Positions 1-11,058 of a stretch of DNA of 64,000 nt are shown in pieces. The stretch's first letter is position 1, and each line of letters starts with the position of its first letter. Source of the DNA: Bacteroidales bacterium (GTDB lineage Bacteria > Bacteroidota > Bacteroidia > Bacteroidales > ML635J-15); the NCBI GenBank assembly GCA_017651185.1, contig JAGCDJ010000025.1:248001-312000 (forward strand), written 5' to 3'. The notes under the pieces were generated by a model. It was not told the DNA's origin. It did no database searches and saw only the letters and a program-made list of their open reading frames with translations. Made by a program: the position numbers and the translations under genes.

Positions 1-3000
1 CCGACGGCGTGCAGTGCAGGGGTTGGATTGCCAAGGAGGCATATACCGATGCTGATATTCCTAACGCTTTGACTTTCGATGAGGTGCGCGACAGCATCTC
101 CAACCGTTTGTCCGCTGGTGTTGCCGATGGCACCGAGTTGGATTTTTACACTATGCTTTTCAAGTCGTTCTCTGTAACCTATCTGGTCGATAACGATGCC
201 GTTACTCTTATAGACCAGTTGCTGTTCCGTGCAGATTCAGTCTTTACCTATATGCCTTATACGGTAATCGCTTCTTATATTCCTATCGATGGTACCCACA
301 ATTTTGAGGGATGGAGAGTGGATGATAATGTTTCCGCTACACATATATATGGTAATGACGGCATTGAACATGTTTATGAAAATAACACTGATATTAAGAT
401 ATCGGGCGATGTGGTTTTTAAGGTTTATGTTACCGTGGGACACTGGTTGGTTTACCACGAGAACGGCAAGGGTGCTACCTACAAGGCAGCAGACTTTATT
501 CGTGACGGAGAGGTTACCACCGACCCGCAATCGGTACCAGGATTTGAAATGGTGCGTAAGGGTTACACCTTTGGCGGATGGTACACCGACTCGCTTTGTA
601 CTGTTGAACCTTCTGATCCTGCTTGCCGAGAGTTTGTGTTTGGAAGAGAAATTGACGACCGCGTAGATTTATATGCTAAATGGATTCCGCTTACTATTGC
701 CCCTTATACAGTAATTTTCTGGACGCAGAACCTAAGCCGCGATGGTTACGAGGTGGCAGCGTCTTATGTGAAAGAAGATGGGACTGTGGGTAATTTTATT
801 CCATACGAATCAGTAGATAATGGTGATGAGGATTATGCAAGACATAATGCTACCTTTGGCAATGGTCAATTATCAACCGATGTAGAATCTCTCCAATACA
901 CTAAAGTCGCTGGTCACTATAGAGGTTTCTGTCTAAGGGAGGATAGTAAGAACCAGCAAGTAGTAGTTACCCCCGAAGGCGACGCAGTTCTTAACTTGTA
1001 CTATGATAGAATTGAGTACAATTTCAAGTTCTATCTGTATAGGAATGGGACTACAACGCAGACGGTATATGAATACACTGCACTTTCCTCAGTTGACAAT
1101 GATAATAATCCAGAAAAATATGGTTTTTTAAATGGAGAGTATGTAAAGGTCTATTGGAGAAATAATGCATTTAGGACAAGTAATAATAATAACGGAACTG
1201 TTTATAATGGTACGGTTTATATTAGGTCTTCGGTACAGGTACCTACTTCCGATTATGCCAACAACTCTGCTTCTGGTAACGATTTGAACGGTCTTGTTAC
1301 TTGGCATTCAAACCAAACGGAACATCCTGGTGTCACCGATGGTTCAGGTTTCACGGTTCAATCGGAAACTGTAGGCGGAAAAACGTATTACTATTTTGTA
1401 ATGCAAGCCTACTATGGTGAAGACATTAGTAGCAAGTGGCCGACCTACGATGAAATTACAGGTGCCAACGGTAGGGAGCCTGTAAGTTTTGTAATGATGG
1501 TAGGGACCAAACTTAAGCCGAATCCTATTGCTGATGGTACAGGTACTGTAAAAGGTATCATAACTGTTATGAATGAAAATATCCTTGGTGCTACTAATGA
1601 TGCAAACGGCAACTATGTTGTTGTTCGCTTCCCTGGAGGAACGGTTTATAACTGGAGATACCATATCTGGTTCGAGACTATTGCCGGTGTGGATTATACC
1701 GGATATGCGACACATACATATAACAGCAGAACCTATTATGAAGATGCCGTTGTTGTCAGTCGTTCCAGTGGTAATCAGTCTTCTGGACAAAACGCACCTA
1801 AATATAACGGTTTTGATTTTGATGTAAAAAGAGGGGAAAATTGGACTAACGAAACACAATGGACAACAAGTAACCCCACATTGTATCATATTAATTTCGT
1901 TTACAACCGTCAGCAATTTTCAATTTCCTATTTCGATGGAAAATATGTTGACGGCAATGGCAATATAATTCAAAATCTCGATGCTAACCTATTTGATGAT
2001 TCGCGAATATACGGACAAGGGGTTGCTATTTCACCACGAGATACATCGTATACACCTACTTGTCCTGAACCAGGTTATGTATTCGAAGGATGGTATATTG
2101 ATAAGGGTTGTACTGCGCCATATCGTTGGGATAAGATGCCTGTGGGCGGTATTATTGTTTACGCCAAGTGGCGTCAGATTCAGTACCGTGTATTCCTGCA
2201 CCCCAATGTTCCTTCATCCGACCTTACTCTTGACTGGGGTTCAAACAACCAAGCAATGAATTTCCGTATCGCATACGGAAAGACAATAAGCGTACCTAAA
2301 GGTATCCGTAGCGACTATGAATTTGCGGGCTGGTTCAAAAACCCAGGATGTACTCAGACATTCCCCGAAAGTGAACGGTTGAATAATACAACTGTCAGAA
2401 CATATTATAATAAAGAAACTGACTTTACCGACCCTATGGATAAATGGGGTGTCCTGGGCGACGATCCATATTGCTCCGATGCTGCCCGTTTCTGGATTAC
2501 TAGGAAGTATGACCTTTATGCTAGATGGCGTGCAAAACTGCAGGGAGCAAATGGTATTAATGTGGAATATGATGTAAATGAATTTGCTGGTGGAGTTGGT
2601 CCTGCGCCTACCGATTCGCGTTTGTATCTGGATAATGTGTCTGCAATTGCAGCAAACGCATGTTCGTATAGGGACGACACTAAGGTATTCTCGCACTGGG
2701 TATTGCAGACATACAATCCAACGACGGGAGAGTTTGAAGATATTCCTGGTTCTCGCATTTACCCCGGTGCTACCTTCACCGTGCTCAAGGATAATGCATA
2801 TAGGGATATATATGAATGGTACGATCCAGAGCATCCAACAGACACTTATGACGGTCCTCGCGATCTTAATGAAGTTTATCCAGATGGACCAGGTTCTCCT
2901 TACAAGGAGTTCAGGGCAACCTATATTGTAATGCTTCGTGCCGAGTATGTGGATGTAGAAGAACCCACCTATACCTATATAGAATGGTTCAGGAACGATG

Positions 3001-5174
3001 GCACTGCTACCGTTGAACATATCGATGGCGAGAGTACAAGTGCACCGACTTTGGGTATCAACGTGGCAGTTGAACCTCCAGTGCCAACCCGTGAAGGATA
3101 CAATTTTAAGGGATGGTACAGGTCTGATGAGTCGGGTGCTACCATTGACACGTGCAACGCGAATGCCCTGTTCTATGATAGAAGCACGGGTTCATTTTAT
3201 AAGGAGGATACCTACACCAATACTGCTTCTTACGTAGCAGCAGACAACTACAACCCAAGACAGTACATGTACGCAATATGGGAACCGGTTTTGGACTTCA
3301 CATTCCCGGCAATATGCCAGGGTGTTCCCGTTCCACTGCCAACGAGTAACAAGTATTACATTGATGTGGCAGGTACATGGACAGCATCGCCAGCATCGTC
3401 AGGAACAGTCGAGGAGACAGTTGACGGACCAACCTATACCGCTGCAGATGGAACATCTGTTACTCTTACATTTACCACTTCAAATTGTCCGCATACCGCA
3501 AGTTTCAACTTGGACTTCATGACACCGAATGTTCCAAATGCATCTCAGTATAATTATATATGGAAGGGCGGAACAACTGGTAATGAGGTAGACTGGAATA
3601 CCGCTTCCAACTGGTATGTTTACAATGGCAATTATTCTGTAGCAACAGGATTGCCTTCAATCGAAAGTAACATATTCATTGGTTCTGCCGACTGCGTATC
3701 ATCCAACTGGCCAGAGCAGATGAACAACGATATAAACGTGGGATTCGCCCGCAACCTGACCATTGCAAGCGGCGCTACGCTTACAGTTCCTTCGGGCAGA
3801 ACCTTGAACATTGCCGGCAACCTAGAAAATATTGGAACATTGGATTCAGACGATGGTAAAGTAGTATTCTGCGGAACTGCCGACCAGTCAATAAGCAACA
3901 ATATTGTATTCGGTCAGGTCGAGTTCAACAACAACGGCGGTAACATATTGCCAAGCGGCAGTGTGGCAGTTAACAAGGAGGCAGTATTCACAAACGGCAT
4001 AGTGGTCAGCGATGTAACATTCAATGAAACTTCAGTTGCAACAGTAACAAACCACAGTAGTTTCGTCGGTGGAACAGTAATAAAGCATGTCGGTGGTATC
4101 AACGAAAACTTCACATTCCCGACAGGCAGTCACGACGAGTTGAATCACAGGCAGCCAGACGTACTCGGTAGCATATCTGCAGAACTTCCAAAGGACAAGA
4201 CCATATCTGTAACATTCTACCAGAAGTCGGTTAAGAATGATGATTCCGAGGAAACCAACGGATTCGTCGACTTGCCTCGCTGGTGGCACATTGGCAGCAT
4301 GTGCTCCAACAATAATCCTCAACTCGACCATGTAAGCAACTTCGAGTACTGGAAGGTCAACACCGATGCCGACCTGACAGCAACGCTCACAGTAGAAGCA
4401 GCAAACCCGAATGCACACTTTGGCTCTCCGAACAATTTCGATCCCGAAAAGATTTACAGTGCAATGTGGAAGGGCGGATGCTGGGAGAATATAAGTTCAG
4501 CTCACGGTTCTATATCCGCTGACCACAAAACAATATCGGTAGTTGCAAACATTCCGCGAGTAAGCGTTCGTGCAACCGAGCCTTCGTACCTCACATTGGC
4601 TTCAACCGACAGGGGCACACTGCTTCCAATCGAACTTCTCTCGTTCACCGCTGACTGCAACGGCAAGTCGGTGGAACTTGCTTGGACAACTGCAACCGAA
4701 AAGAACAACGACTACTTCTCGCTCGAACGTTCAAGCGACGCCATCAACTTCAATGAGATTGCCCGCATTGCAGGCGCCGGCAACAGCATCGAGCAACTCG
4801 ACTACACCTACACCGACTACAGTGCAAACGGTGGCGAAACCTACTATCGCCTCGTACAGGTTGACTACGACGGCACGCGCAGTGTTTCCGAAATAGTTGT
4901 AGCCATCTGCGACGACACCTACGGCGAACCCGACGTCCAGGTCTTCCCGAACCCGTTCCACGACAATGTAACGGTACACATGGAAAACTTCGCCGACGAG
5001 ACAGCAAGCATCGAGGTTTACGACATGCTTGGCAGGGCAGTTCTTATGGACACAGTTTCGGCAGGCGCAGATAGCGAAGTGACGCTCAACTTCGGCACAT
5101 TATCCGCCGGAACCTACATTGTTCGCGTCAGCACGCCCAACTATGTAGTCAACAAGCAGGTTGTAAAGGAATAA
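1..5174 (+). CDS. Giant T9SS-secreted repeat protein, 5'-partial
   Basis: Surface or secreted protein of unknown ligand. The frame is open to the window edge: codons before the GTG at 9 read D-G and align with an internal part of the downstream paralogue (around its residue 202), so that GTG is an internal Val and roughly 200 N-terminal residues lie outside. Listeria/Bacteroides-type repeats (GYxFxGWY ... YAKW) are seen near nt 540-690, 2040-2180, 2280-2530 and 3070-3290. An Ig-like stretch follows at about 3295-3530, then a beta-rich, possibly beta-helical part, then the LLPIELLSFTA ... WTTATEKNN module that often precedes T9SS tails (4620-4900), and a type A sorting domain starting at VFPNPF (about 4940-5174). 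Family known for adhesion-like surface proteins; specific role not inferable. Confidence 0.9.
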   Translation, partial: DGVQCRGWIAKEAYTDADIPNALTFDEVRDSISNRLSAGVADGTELDFYTMLFKSFSVTYLVDNDAVTLIDQLLFRADSVFTYMPYTVIASYIPIDGTHNFEGWRVDDNVSATHIYGNDGIEHVYENNTDIKISGDVVFKVYVTVGHWLVYHENGKGATYKAADFIRDGEVTTDPQSVPGFEMVRKGYTFGGWYTDSLCTVEPSDPACREFVFGREIDDRVDLYAKWIPLTIAPYTVIFWTQNLSRDGYEVAASYVKEDGTVGNFIPYESVDNGDEDYARHNATFGNGQLSTDVESLQYTKVAGHYRGFCLREDSKNQQVVVTPEGDAVLNLYYDRIEYNFKFYLYRNGTTTQTVYEYTALSSVDNDNNPEKYGFLNGEYVKVYWRNNAFRTSNNNNGTVYNGTVYIRSSVQVPTSDYANNSASGNDLNGLVTWHSNQTEHPGVTDGSGFTVQSETVGGKTYYYFVMQAYYGEDISSKWPTYDEITGANGREPVSFVMMVGTKLKPNPIADGTGTVKGIITVMNENILGATNDANGNYVVVRFPGGTVYNWRYHIWFETIAGVDYTGYATHTYNSRTYYEDAVVVSRSSGNQSSGQNAPKYNGFDFDVKRGENWTNETQWTTSNPTLYHINFVYNRQQFSISYFDGKYVDGNGNIIQNLDANLFDDSRIYGQGVAISPRDTSYTPTCPEPGYVFEGWYIDKGCTAPYRWDKMPVGGIIVYAKWRQIQYRVFLHPNVPSSDLTLDWGSNNQAMNFRIAYGKTISVPKGIRSDYEFAGWFKNPGCTQTFPESERLNNTTVRTYYNKETDFTDPMDKWGVLGDDPYCSDAARFWITRKYDLYARWRAKLQGANGINVEYDVNEFAGGVGPAPTDSRLYLDNVSAIAANACSYRDDTKVFSHWVLQTYNPTTGEFEDIPGSRIYPGATFTVLKDNAYRDIYEWYDPEHPTDTYDGPRDLNEVYPDGPGSPYKEFRATYIVMLRAEYVDVEEPTYTYIEWFRNDGTATVEHIDGESTSAPTLGINVAVEPPVPTREGYNFKGWYRSDESGATIDTCNANALFYDRSTGSFYKEDTYTNTASYVAADNYNPRQYMYAIWEPVLDFTFPAICQGVPVPLPTSNKYYIDVAGTWTASPASSGTVEETVDGPTYTAADGTSVTLTFTTSNCPHTASFNLDFMTPNVPNASQYNYIWKGGTTGNEVDWNTASNWYVYNGNYSVATGLPSIESNIFIGSADCVSSNWPEQMNNDINVGFARNLTIASGATLTVPSGRTLNIAGNLENIGTLDSDDGKVVFCGTADQSISNNIVFGQVEFNNNGGNILPSGSVAVNKEAVFTNGIVVSDVTFNETSVATVTNHSSFVGGTVIKHVGGINENFTFPTGSHDELNHRQPDVLGSISAELPKDKTISVTFYQKSVKNDDSEETNGFVDLPRWWHIGSMCSNNNPQLDHVSNFEYWKVNTDADLTATLTVEAANPNAHFGSPNNFDPEKIYSAMWKGGCWENISSAHGSISADHKTISVVANIPRVSVRATEPSYLTLASTDRGTLLPIELLSFTADCNGKSVELAWTTATEKNNDYFSLERSSDAINFNEIARIAGAGNSIEQLDYTYTDYSANGGETYYRLVQVDYDGTRSVSEIVVAICDDTYGEPDVQVFPNPFHDNVTVHMENFADETASIEVYDMLGRAVLMDTVSAGADSEVTLNFGTLSAGTYIVRVSTPNYVVNKQVVKE

Positions 5175-5202
5175 ATAGACTTAAACCGTACAAAAAATAA
5201 TT

Positions 5203-5234
5203 GTAGGGGATGTATTCAACATCCCCTACTTTTT
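5203..5234 (+). terminator. Stem-loop terminator after first giant gene
   Basis: GTAGGGGATGT (5203-5213) pairs perfectly with ACATCCCCTAC (5219-5229) over a 5-base loop and is followed by a T-run. It also belongs to the TTGTAG palindrome family seen at 10932, 11563, 32642 and 58355. Confidence 0.75.
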
Positions 5235-5476
5235 ATACATAAGTACCACATATATTTTTCAATGCGGTGCTTTGATGAATTCTTTCTGGTATTTGCTAGT
5301 ATAATGTAGACCAAAAATTACTGATTATATATTTTGTATGCAAAAATACATTATTTTTGACCATACTTTGTATAATTGTTCACATTGTGAGAATACTTAC
5401 TAATAAGGACTACTACTTTTGTGGCAAATTTATTTGTATATATAAATAAATTTAAAAGTTTGATAATTAATAATAT
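5235..5476 (+). promoter_or_regulatory. Intergenic leader of second giant gene with TACTTTTG
   Basis: The AT-rich spacer holds no gene. A perfect Bacteroidota -7 element, TACTTTTG, lies at 5414-5421, 55 bases before the ATG; a second match, TATTTTTG, is at 5352-5359. No TTTG is found at the ideal 19-base spacing of the nearer one, so which is used is unclear. Confidence 0.5.
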
Positions 5477-8400
5477 ATGAGGAAATTTGACTTTAATGAA
5501 TCAAGAAAAATCGCAATTTTAAGAAGATTGTCGTTTTTTAATTGTGTAATTCTAGTTTGCCTTCTCTTTGCTGGCAATGCATGGGGACAGGCAAAAGTTA
5601 CAGTAGAAAGTAACATTTCTGCAACCGACTCTTTGGTTTTCCAAGTGTGGGGCGTGGAAGATGCTTCGGTGAGTGCAACTCCAGTTGAGCGTACCTCTCC
5701 GAATGGCGAGCAGGTATATTGCGCCTACGACATCGACATCACAAAAGATGGTCGAGAGTGGCAGCCGGAACCCGAGCAACCGGCGATTGTAACAATGGAT
5801 GGCACCAACTTCGCCGACGGCCAGTTGGTTGATATTTATCATGAGGGTGCAAACGGACCAGAGTTTGTTGCAACAGTGGCTTCCGAGAATGGTAAGATTA
5901 CTTTCCCGGCACATTCGTTTTCGGTATATATAGTTACCGCTACTGGTGATTATGCTCGCCTTAAGGTAAACTTCCACAGGGCAAGCGAACCGTATATAGT
6001 AACGGTTTATGTGAAGAAAGCTGATTTAGACCATGGTGATTACAACGCTATATTATATAATCCGGGCTTTGGTACTCCTGCCGATGGCGTAAATTGCATG
6101 GGCTGGATGGACAATGAACTCTATGATCAGGTGGACATCCCATACGCCTTAACTTTTGATGAAATTAGCACCACTATTAGAAATACGCTGGATGCTGGTG
6201 TTGAGGACGGAAACGAGATTGACTATTATGCGATGCTTTTCAAGCATTATTCGGTTACTTATCTGGCCGAAAACGAATCTGTACTACATACCGATGTGGT
6301 TCCGTTCCGCGCTGATGTCGATAATCCCACTTTGGCTTATTTTGTCTCAGCATCATACACACCGGCTTCCTCCACTCAGAACTTTGAGGGATGGATGGTG
6401 TATTCGCATTCCGATGGAGAACATATATATGGACATGTGGATGATCTCAGTAATTATTCCAATAGTACAGAAATCAGGATAACTGGCGATGTGACCTTTA
6501 GGGTTAATGTTACCGAAGGCCACTGGCTTATTTACCACGAGAATGGTAAGGGAGCAACCTACAAGGCAGCTGACTTTGTTCGTGCAAACGAGGTTACGAG
6601 CAGACCATCATTGAATATGAGGCGAAATGGTTATACGTTTGATAATTGGTATCTTGGTGACGATAGTGGTATCACTTCCACGGAACCATTTGCTTTCGGA
6701 AACGAATTGTCTGAAAATACCCATGTCTGGGCAAAATGGAACGCCAATACTACAGCATCATATTCTATTATTATTTGGAAGCAGAATGTAGCTGGTGATG
6801 GTTATGATTTTGAGGAAGTTATTTCTTTGTCTGGCAATGTTGGAAGCACTATCAATACGGTTAGCCGACAGGGGGGAACTGGCGAAAATGCCTATGCTCG
6901 CATTAATGGAGCAAATAAGCAATATACTGGCTTTTATCTCAATACTTTTGATACAGGTGTGACTGTTGCAACTGAAGGAAATTCAGTATTGAATGTATAT
7001 TATGTCAGAAAGCAGTATACATTGACATTCCAGGACCATCCATATAATGCTACGACGAGTAATTCGGGCACACAATATGGTTTAGTAGGTGGGCAGTATG
7101 TAAGGATATACTACAGAAATAGTAGATGGAGATTAACAGACTCCAATAATGGCACTCAGTATACTGGCACCCGCTATACGCAGGGAAGTGGTTGGACGAC
7201 AGTAAAAGAGATTACTGCTTTGTATCAGCAGAGTATAAGTTCTTACTTTCCTATTGTTGGAACAAATGGTGCAACATACAACCATGGTGAAAGATGGGAT
7301 CCGCAAAGCAATACTCCATATTCTCAAGTGCTTGTTTATATTGATATAATGCCTAATGCGAATGTGACATTTCGTTTAGATGTATCAGACAAGTCCACAA
7401 AACATATACATTATTATGTAGAGACTATTTCAGGACAAACTCCAGACAGAACATATAATGGCAAAGGTTTTACTGAATACAAGACCATTGATGCTAATTA
7501 TGGTTTCTTTACAGAAGCAGAAGACTATATTGATTTAGTTGGTTTCTCAAAAAGCAATTCTTATCCGCCACAAGGTTATAATTCAAGTAACAATTCGGTA
7601 ACTCAAGTATGGGGTAGTGGTTCTAATGCTGTTAATGTTTATTGCTACTATTTGCGTAATGATTATATCATCAACTTCATGAATGGTGCTTATTATGATG
7701 GTGATAACAATAATCTTCTTACAGATGGTACTACTCAGATAGAAACAGCATCTGACATCCCCTATGGTGCGAATATAAGTTCCTACAACAATTACACTCC
7801 TGCTTCTGCTCCAGATGGTTATGTGTTCGAGGGTTGGTATTCTGATAAACCTTGTACACAAAGGTTTGTCTTTACTACTATTCCTGAAGGTGGTATCACG
7901 GTGTATGCAAAGTGGCGTCAAATCCAGTACCGTGTTTTCCTTCATCCAAATGTTGATCCGGAGGATGTCTCTCTAAACTGGGGTTCAGACAACCAGACAA
8001 TGAATTTCCGTATTACATGCGGGGATAAAGTCAGTTCACCTACAGGTACCCGTGCCGACTATGAATTTGTGGGCTGGTACACCGACGGAGCATATATGCA
8101 TGCTTTTGATGAAGATGCTAGTCCTCTGAACGAAACAACGGTTACAACTCCATATAACAAAACTACCGACTATACAGACCCAATGGACAAATATGGCGTC
8201 CTCGGGGATAATCCTTGGAATTCCGATTCTATGACGAATGCGACAACAGTACGAAACCCAGAACGTTTCTGGATTACCAAGAAGTTTGACCTTTACGCTA
8301 AGTGGCGTGCAATATTGCGTGGCGCTATTGGTATTAATGTGGAATATCTTGCTAACGGTGGCGATAACGTGCCAAGTGACTCGAAATTATATCAGGACAA

Positions 8401-10906
8401 TACGTATGCTATAGCAGGTCACGCATCTTCGCATGCAACCAAGGAATTCTCGCATTGGGTATTGCAGCATTGGAATGGTGCAGACTTTGTAGATTCCGAC
8501 ATCCATATTTACCCAGGTGCTGCTTTTACCGTGCTTAAGGCGGATTCAAAGATGGATAACGCTGGATGGTACAATTCAAACGATTCAACAGATATCTATA
8601 CTGGTGGTTCTTATGACATAACTGGTATAACTGCACCAGATGGTATTCACACTGTGTTCAGGGCAACCTACACAATAAGGCTTCGTGCCGAATATGTGGA
8701 AATAGAAGAACCCACCCACACCTATATAGAATGGTTCAGGAACGATGGCACTGCTACCGTTGAACATATCGATGGCGAGAGTACAAGTGCTCCAACCCTT
8801 GGCATCAACGTGGCAGTCGAACCACCAGTTCCAACACGTGAAGGCTACAACTTCAAGGGCTGGTACAGGTCGGAAGAGTCTGATGCTACAATCACCGAGT
8901 GTGTCCCGAACTTCTTGTTCTACAATAGTAGTACAGGTTCATTTTATAAAGAGGCCGCCTACACCAATGCCGCTTCTTACGTAGCAGCCGACAACTACAG
9001 TCCAAGACAATACATGTACGCAATATGGGAACCGATTGTGGACTTCACATTCCCTGCAGTATGCCAGGGCGTTCCCGTAGCACTTCCGGCAAGAACCAAG
9101 TATGACATCGACCTTGCGGGCACATGGACGGCATCGTCAGGAACGGTGGAGGAGACGGTCGACGGAACAATCTACACCGCTTCCGAAGGCACATCGGTCA
9201 CCCTTACCTTTGCCACTACCACCTGCCCACAGGAAACAAGTTTCGCCTTGGACCTGAAGACGCCAAATGTTCCAAATGCATCTCAGTATGATTATATATG
9301 GAAGGGCGGCACTGTAAGTCATCTTGCTGACTGGAATATTGCTTCCAACTGGTATGTCTACGATGGCGAATATTCTGTTGCAACTGAAATGCCAACAAGG
9401 GAAAGTAACATATTCATTGGTTCTGCCGACTGCGTTTCAGCATACTGGCCTTCGCAGACAAGCGAGGCATTCGCCCACAACCTGACAATTGCCGATGGCG
9501 CTTCACTCACGGTTCCCTCTAATAGGATATTAAATATTGCTGGCAACCTCGAAAACATTGGAACATTGGATGCACTAGACGGCACAGTAGTCTTCTGCGG
9601 CCCGTCAACCAACGGCGGCGACCAGTCGATAAGCAACGACATCGCCTTCGGCGACGTAATATTCAAGAACCAGGGCGGCAACATCATACCTAGAGGCAGC
9701 ATCGCCATTAATCACACTGCAACATTTGACAATGGACTTCTGATAGGCAATGTAACCTTCCGCGAAAACGCAAAAGCATGCGGTGAAAGCCACCACAGTT
9801 TCGTTGCTGGAACAGTAACAAAACTCGTTGGCGACCTTAACGAAAGCAATTTTGTCTTCCCTACAGGAAGCCATTCGGCAAACCAGCCCGACGTACTTGG
9901 CAGCATAAGGGTTGAAACCCTGGCAAAGAACAGTACCACAACCGTAACATTCTACCAGAAGTCTGTTAAGAATAACGATGCAGAAGAAACCAACGGTTTC
10001 AACGATTTGCCACGCTGGTGGCACATTGCCGACATGGACCCGAGCAACAGTCCGCAACTCGACCATGTAAGCAACTTCGAGTACTGGAGGGTAAACACCA
10101 CTGCCGACCTGGCAGCAACGCTTACCGTAAAGGCAGCAGATCCAAGCGCCCACTTCGGCACACCGAACAACTATGACCCTGAAAAGATCTATTCCGCAAT
10201 GTATATGGGCGGCTACTGGAAGAATATGAGTTCGACTCACGGTTCTATATCCGATGGTAACACCACAATATCGGTAGTTGCAAACATTCCGCCAGTAAGT
10301 TCTCGTGCAACAGAACCTTCGTACCTCACTCTGGCATCAACCGACAGGGGCACGCTGCTTCCAATCGAGTTGCTTTCGTTCACCGCCGATTGCAACGGCA
10401 AGTCGGTAGAACTTGCATGGACAACGGCATCTGAGCGCAACAACGACTACTTCTCGCTTGAACGTTCAAGCGATGCCATCAACTTCAAGGAGATTGCCCG
10501 CATTGCAGGCGCCGGCAACAGCATCGAGCAACTCGACTACACCTACACCGACTACAATGCAAACGGCGAGACCTACTACCGCCTCGTACAGGTTGACTAC
10601 GACGGCACACGCAGTGTTTCCGAAATAGTTGTAGCCATCTGCGACGACACCTACGGCGAACCCGACGTCCAGGTCTTCCCGAATCCGTTCCACGACAATG
10701 TAACGGTACACATGGATAACTTCGCCGACGAGACAGCAAGCATCGAGGTATACGACATGCTTGGCAGGGCAGTCCTTACTGACACAGTTTCAGCAGGAAC
10801 CGACAACGAAGTGACACTTAACTTCGGCACATTATCCGCCGGAACCTACATCGTTCGCGTCAGCACGGCCAACTATGTAGTCAACAAGCAGGTTGTAAAG
10901 GAATAA
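5477..10906 (+). CDS. Giant T9SS-secreted repeat protein, complete tandem paralogue
   Basis: Complete 1809-residue paralogue of the preceding gene. The N-terminus has a basic extension and then a hydrophobic signal segment ending near AGNAWGQ (about residues 15-38). Listeria/Bacteroides repeats lie near nt 6600-6740, 7790-7920, 8030-8310 and 8810-9030; an Ig-like part at 9040-9260; a beta-rich part to about 10300; the LLPIELLSFTA module; and a T9SS type A sorting domain from VFPNPF to the end. Near-identical blocks shared with the upstream copy (for example the IEWFRNDGTATVEH region and the last 200 residues) alternate with a strongly diverged middle (about 6740-7780). This points to tandem duplication followed by diversification or partial gene conversion. 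Function is probably cell-surface binding; the ligand is unknown. Confidence 0.93.
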   Translation: MRKFDFNESRKIAILRRLSFFNCVILVCLLFAGNAWGQAKVTVESNISATDSLVFQVWGVEDASVSATPVERTSPNGEQVYCAYDIDITKDGREWQPEPEQPAIVTMDGTNFADGQLVDIYHEGANGPEFVATVASENGKITFPAHSFSVYIVTATGDYARLKVNFHRASEPYIVTVYVKKADLDHGDYNAILYNPGFGTPADGVNCMGWMDNELYDQVDIPYALTFDEISTTIRNTLDAGVEDGNEIDYYAMLFKHYSVTYLAENESVLHTDVVPFRADVDNPTLAYFVSASYTPASSTQNFEGWMVYSHSDGEHIYGHVDDLSNYSNSTEIRITGDVTFRVNVTEGHWLIYHENGKGATYKAADFVRANEVTSRPSLNMRRNGYTFDNWYLGDDSGITSTEPFAFGNELSENTHVWAKWNANTTASYSIIIWKQNVAGDGYDFEEVISLSGNVGSTINTVSRQGGTGENAYARINGANKQYTGFYLNTFDTGVTVATEGNSVLNVYYVRKQYTLTFQDHPYNATTSNSGTQYGLVGGQYVRIYYRNSRWRLTDSNNGTQYTGTRYTQGSGWTTVKEITALYQQSISSYFPIVGTNGATYNHGERWDPQSNTPYSQVLVYIDIMPNANVTFRLDVSDKSTKHIHYYVETISGQTPDRTYNGKGFTEYKTIDANYGFFTEAEDYIDLVGFSKSNSYPPQGYNSSNNSVTQVWGSGSNAVNVYCYYLRNDYIINFMNGAYYDGDNNNLLTDGTTQIETASDIPYGANISSYNNYTPASAPDGYVFEGWYSDKPCTQRFVFTTIPEGGITVYAKWRQIQYRVFLHPNVDPEDVSLNWGSDNQTMNFRITCGDKVSSPTGTRADYEFVGWYTDGAYMHAFDEDASPLNETTVTTPYNKTTDYTDPMDKYGVLGDNPWNSDSMTNATTVRNPERFWITKKFDLYAKWRAILRGAIGINVEYLANGGDNVPSDSKLYQDNTYAIAGHASSHATKEFSHWVLQHWNGADFVDSDIHIYPGAAFTVLKADSKMDNAGWYNSNDSTDIYTGGSYDITGITAPDGIHTVFRATYTIRLRAEYVEIEEPTHTYIEWFRNDGTATVEHIDGESTSAPTLGINVAVEPPVPTREGYNFKGWYRSEESDATITECVPNFLFYNSSTGSFYKEAAYTNAASYVAADNYSPRQYMYAIWEPIVDFTFPAVCQGVPVALPARTKYDIDLAGTWTASSGTVEETVDGTIYTASEGTSVTLTFATTTCPQETSFALDLKTPNVPNASQYDYIWKGGTVSHLADWNIASNWYVYDGEYSVATEMPTRESNIFIGSADCVSAYWPSQTSEAFAHNLTIADGASLTVPSNRILNIAGNLENIGTLDALDGTVVFCGPSTNGGDQSISNDIAFGDVIFKNQGGNIIPRGSIAINHTATFDNGLLIGNVTFRENAKACGESHHSFVAGTVTKLVGDLNESNFVFPTGSHSANQPDVLGSIRVETLAKNSTTTVTFYQKSVKNNDAEETNGFNDLPRWWHIADMDPSNSPQLDHVSNFEYWRVNTTADLAATLTVKAADPSAHFGTPNNYDPEKIYSAMYMGGYWKNMSSTHGSISDGNTTISVVANIPPVSSRATEPSYLTLASTDRGTLLPIELLSFTADCNGKSVELAWTTASERNNDYFSLERSSDAINFKEIARIAGAGNSIEQLDYTYTDYNANGETYYRLVQVDYDGTRSVSEIVVAICDDTYGEPDVQVFPNPFHDNVTVHMDNFADETASIEVYDMLGRAVLTDTVSAGTDNEVTLNFGTLSAGTYIVRVSTANYVVNKQVVKE

Positions 10907-10931
10907 ACGGGCGTAAGCCATACGAAAAATA

Positions 10932-10966
10932 ATTGTAGGGGATGGGTTCAAACCATCCCCTACAAT
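10932..10966. repeat. TTGTAG-family palindrome
   Basis: ATTGTAGGGGATGG (10932-10945) is an exact inverted match of CCATCCCCTACAAT (10953-10966). There is no T-run after it, so it is better called a palindromic repeat than a terminator, although it sits just after the second giant gene. Confidence 0.75.
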
Positions 10967-11011
10967 GTATTACCACAAATCGTAAACCCTAATCGTAACC
11001 TTTATCTCGGC

Positions 11012-11042
11012 TTTGCCAAATCGTAAATATTTTTTACTTTTG
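11012..11042 (+). promoter_or_regulatory. Promoter of ssb-gldE-gldD
   Basis: TTTG at 11012-11015, 19 bases, then TACTTTTG at 11035-11042. This is a textbook match to the Bacteroidota -33/-7 consensus, and it ends 16 bases before the ssb start codon. Confidence 0.75.
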
Positions 11043-11058
11043 CAAAAAATTATTTGAT

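Noticed and set aside
9..11. GTG at 9 as the start of the first giant gene
   Set aside because: The frame is open before it and aligns with an internal part of the downstream paralogue; it codes for Val inside a longer protein.
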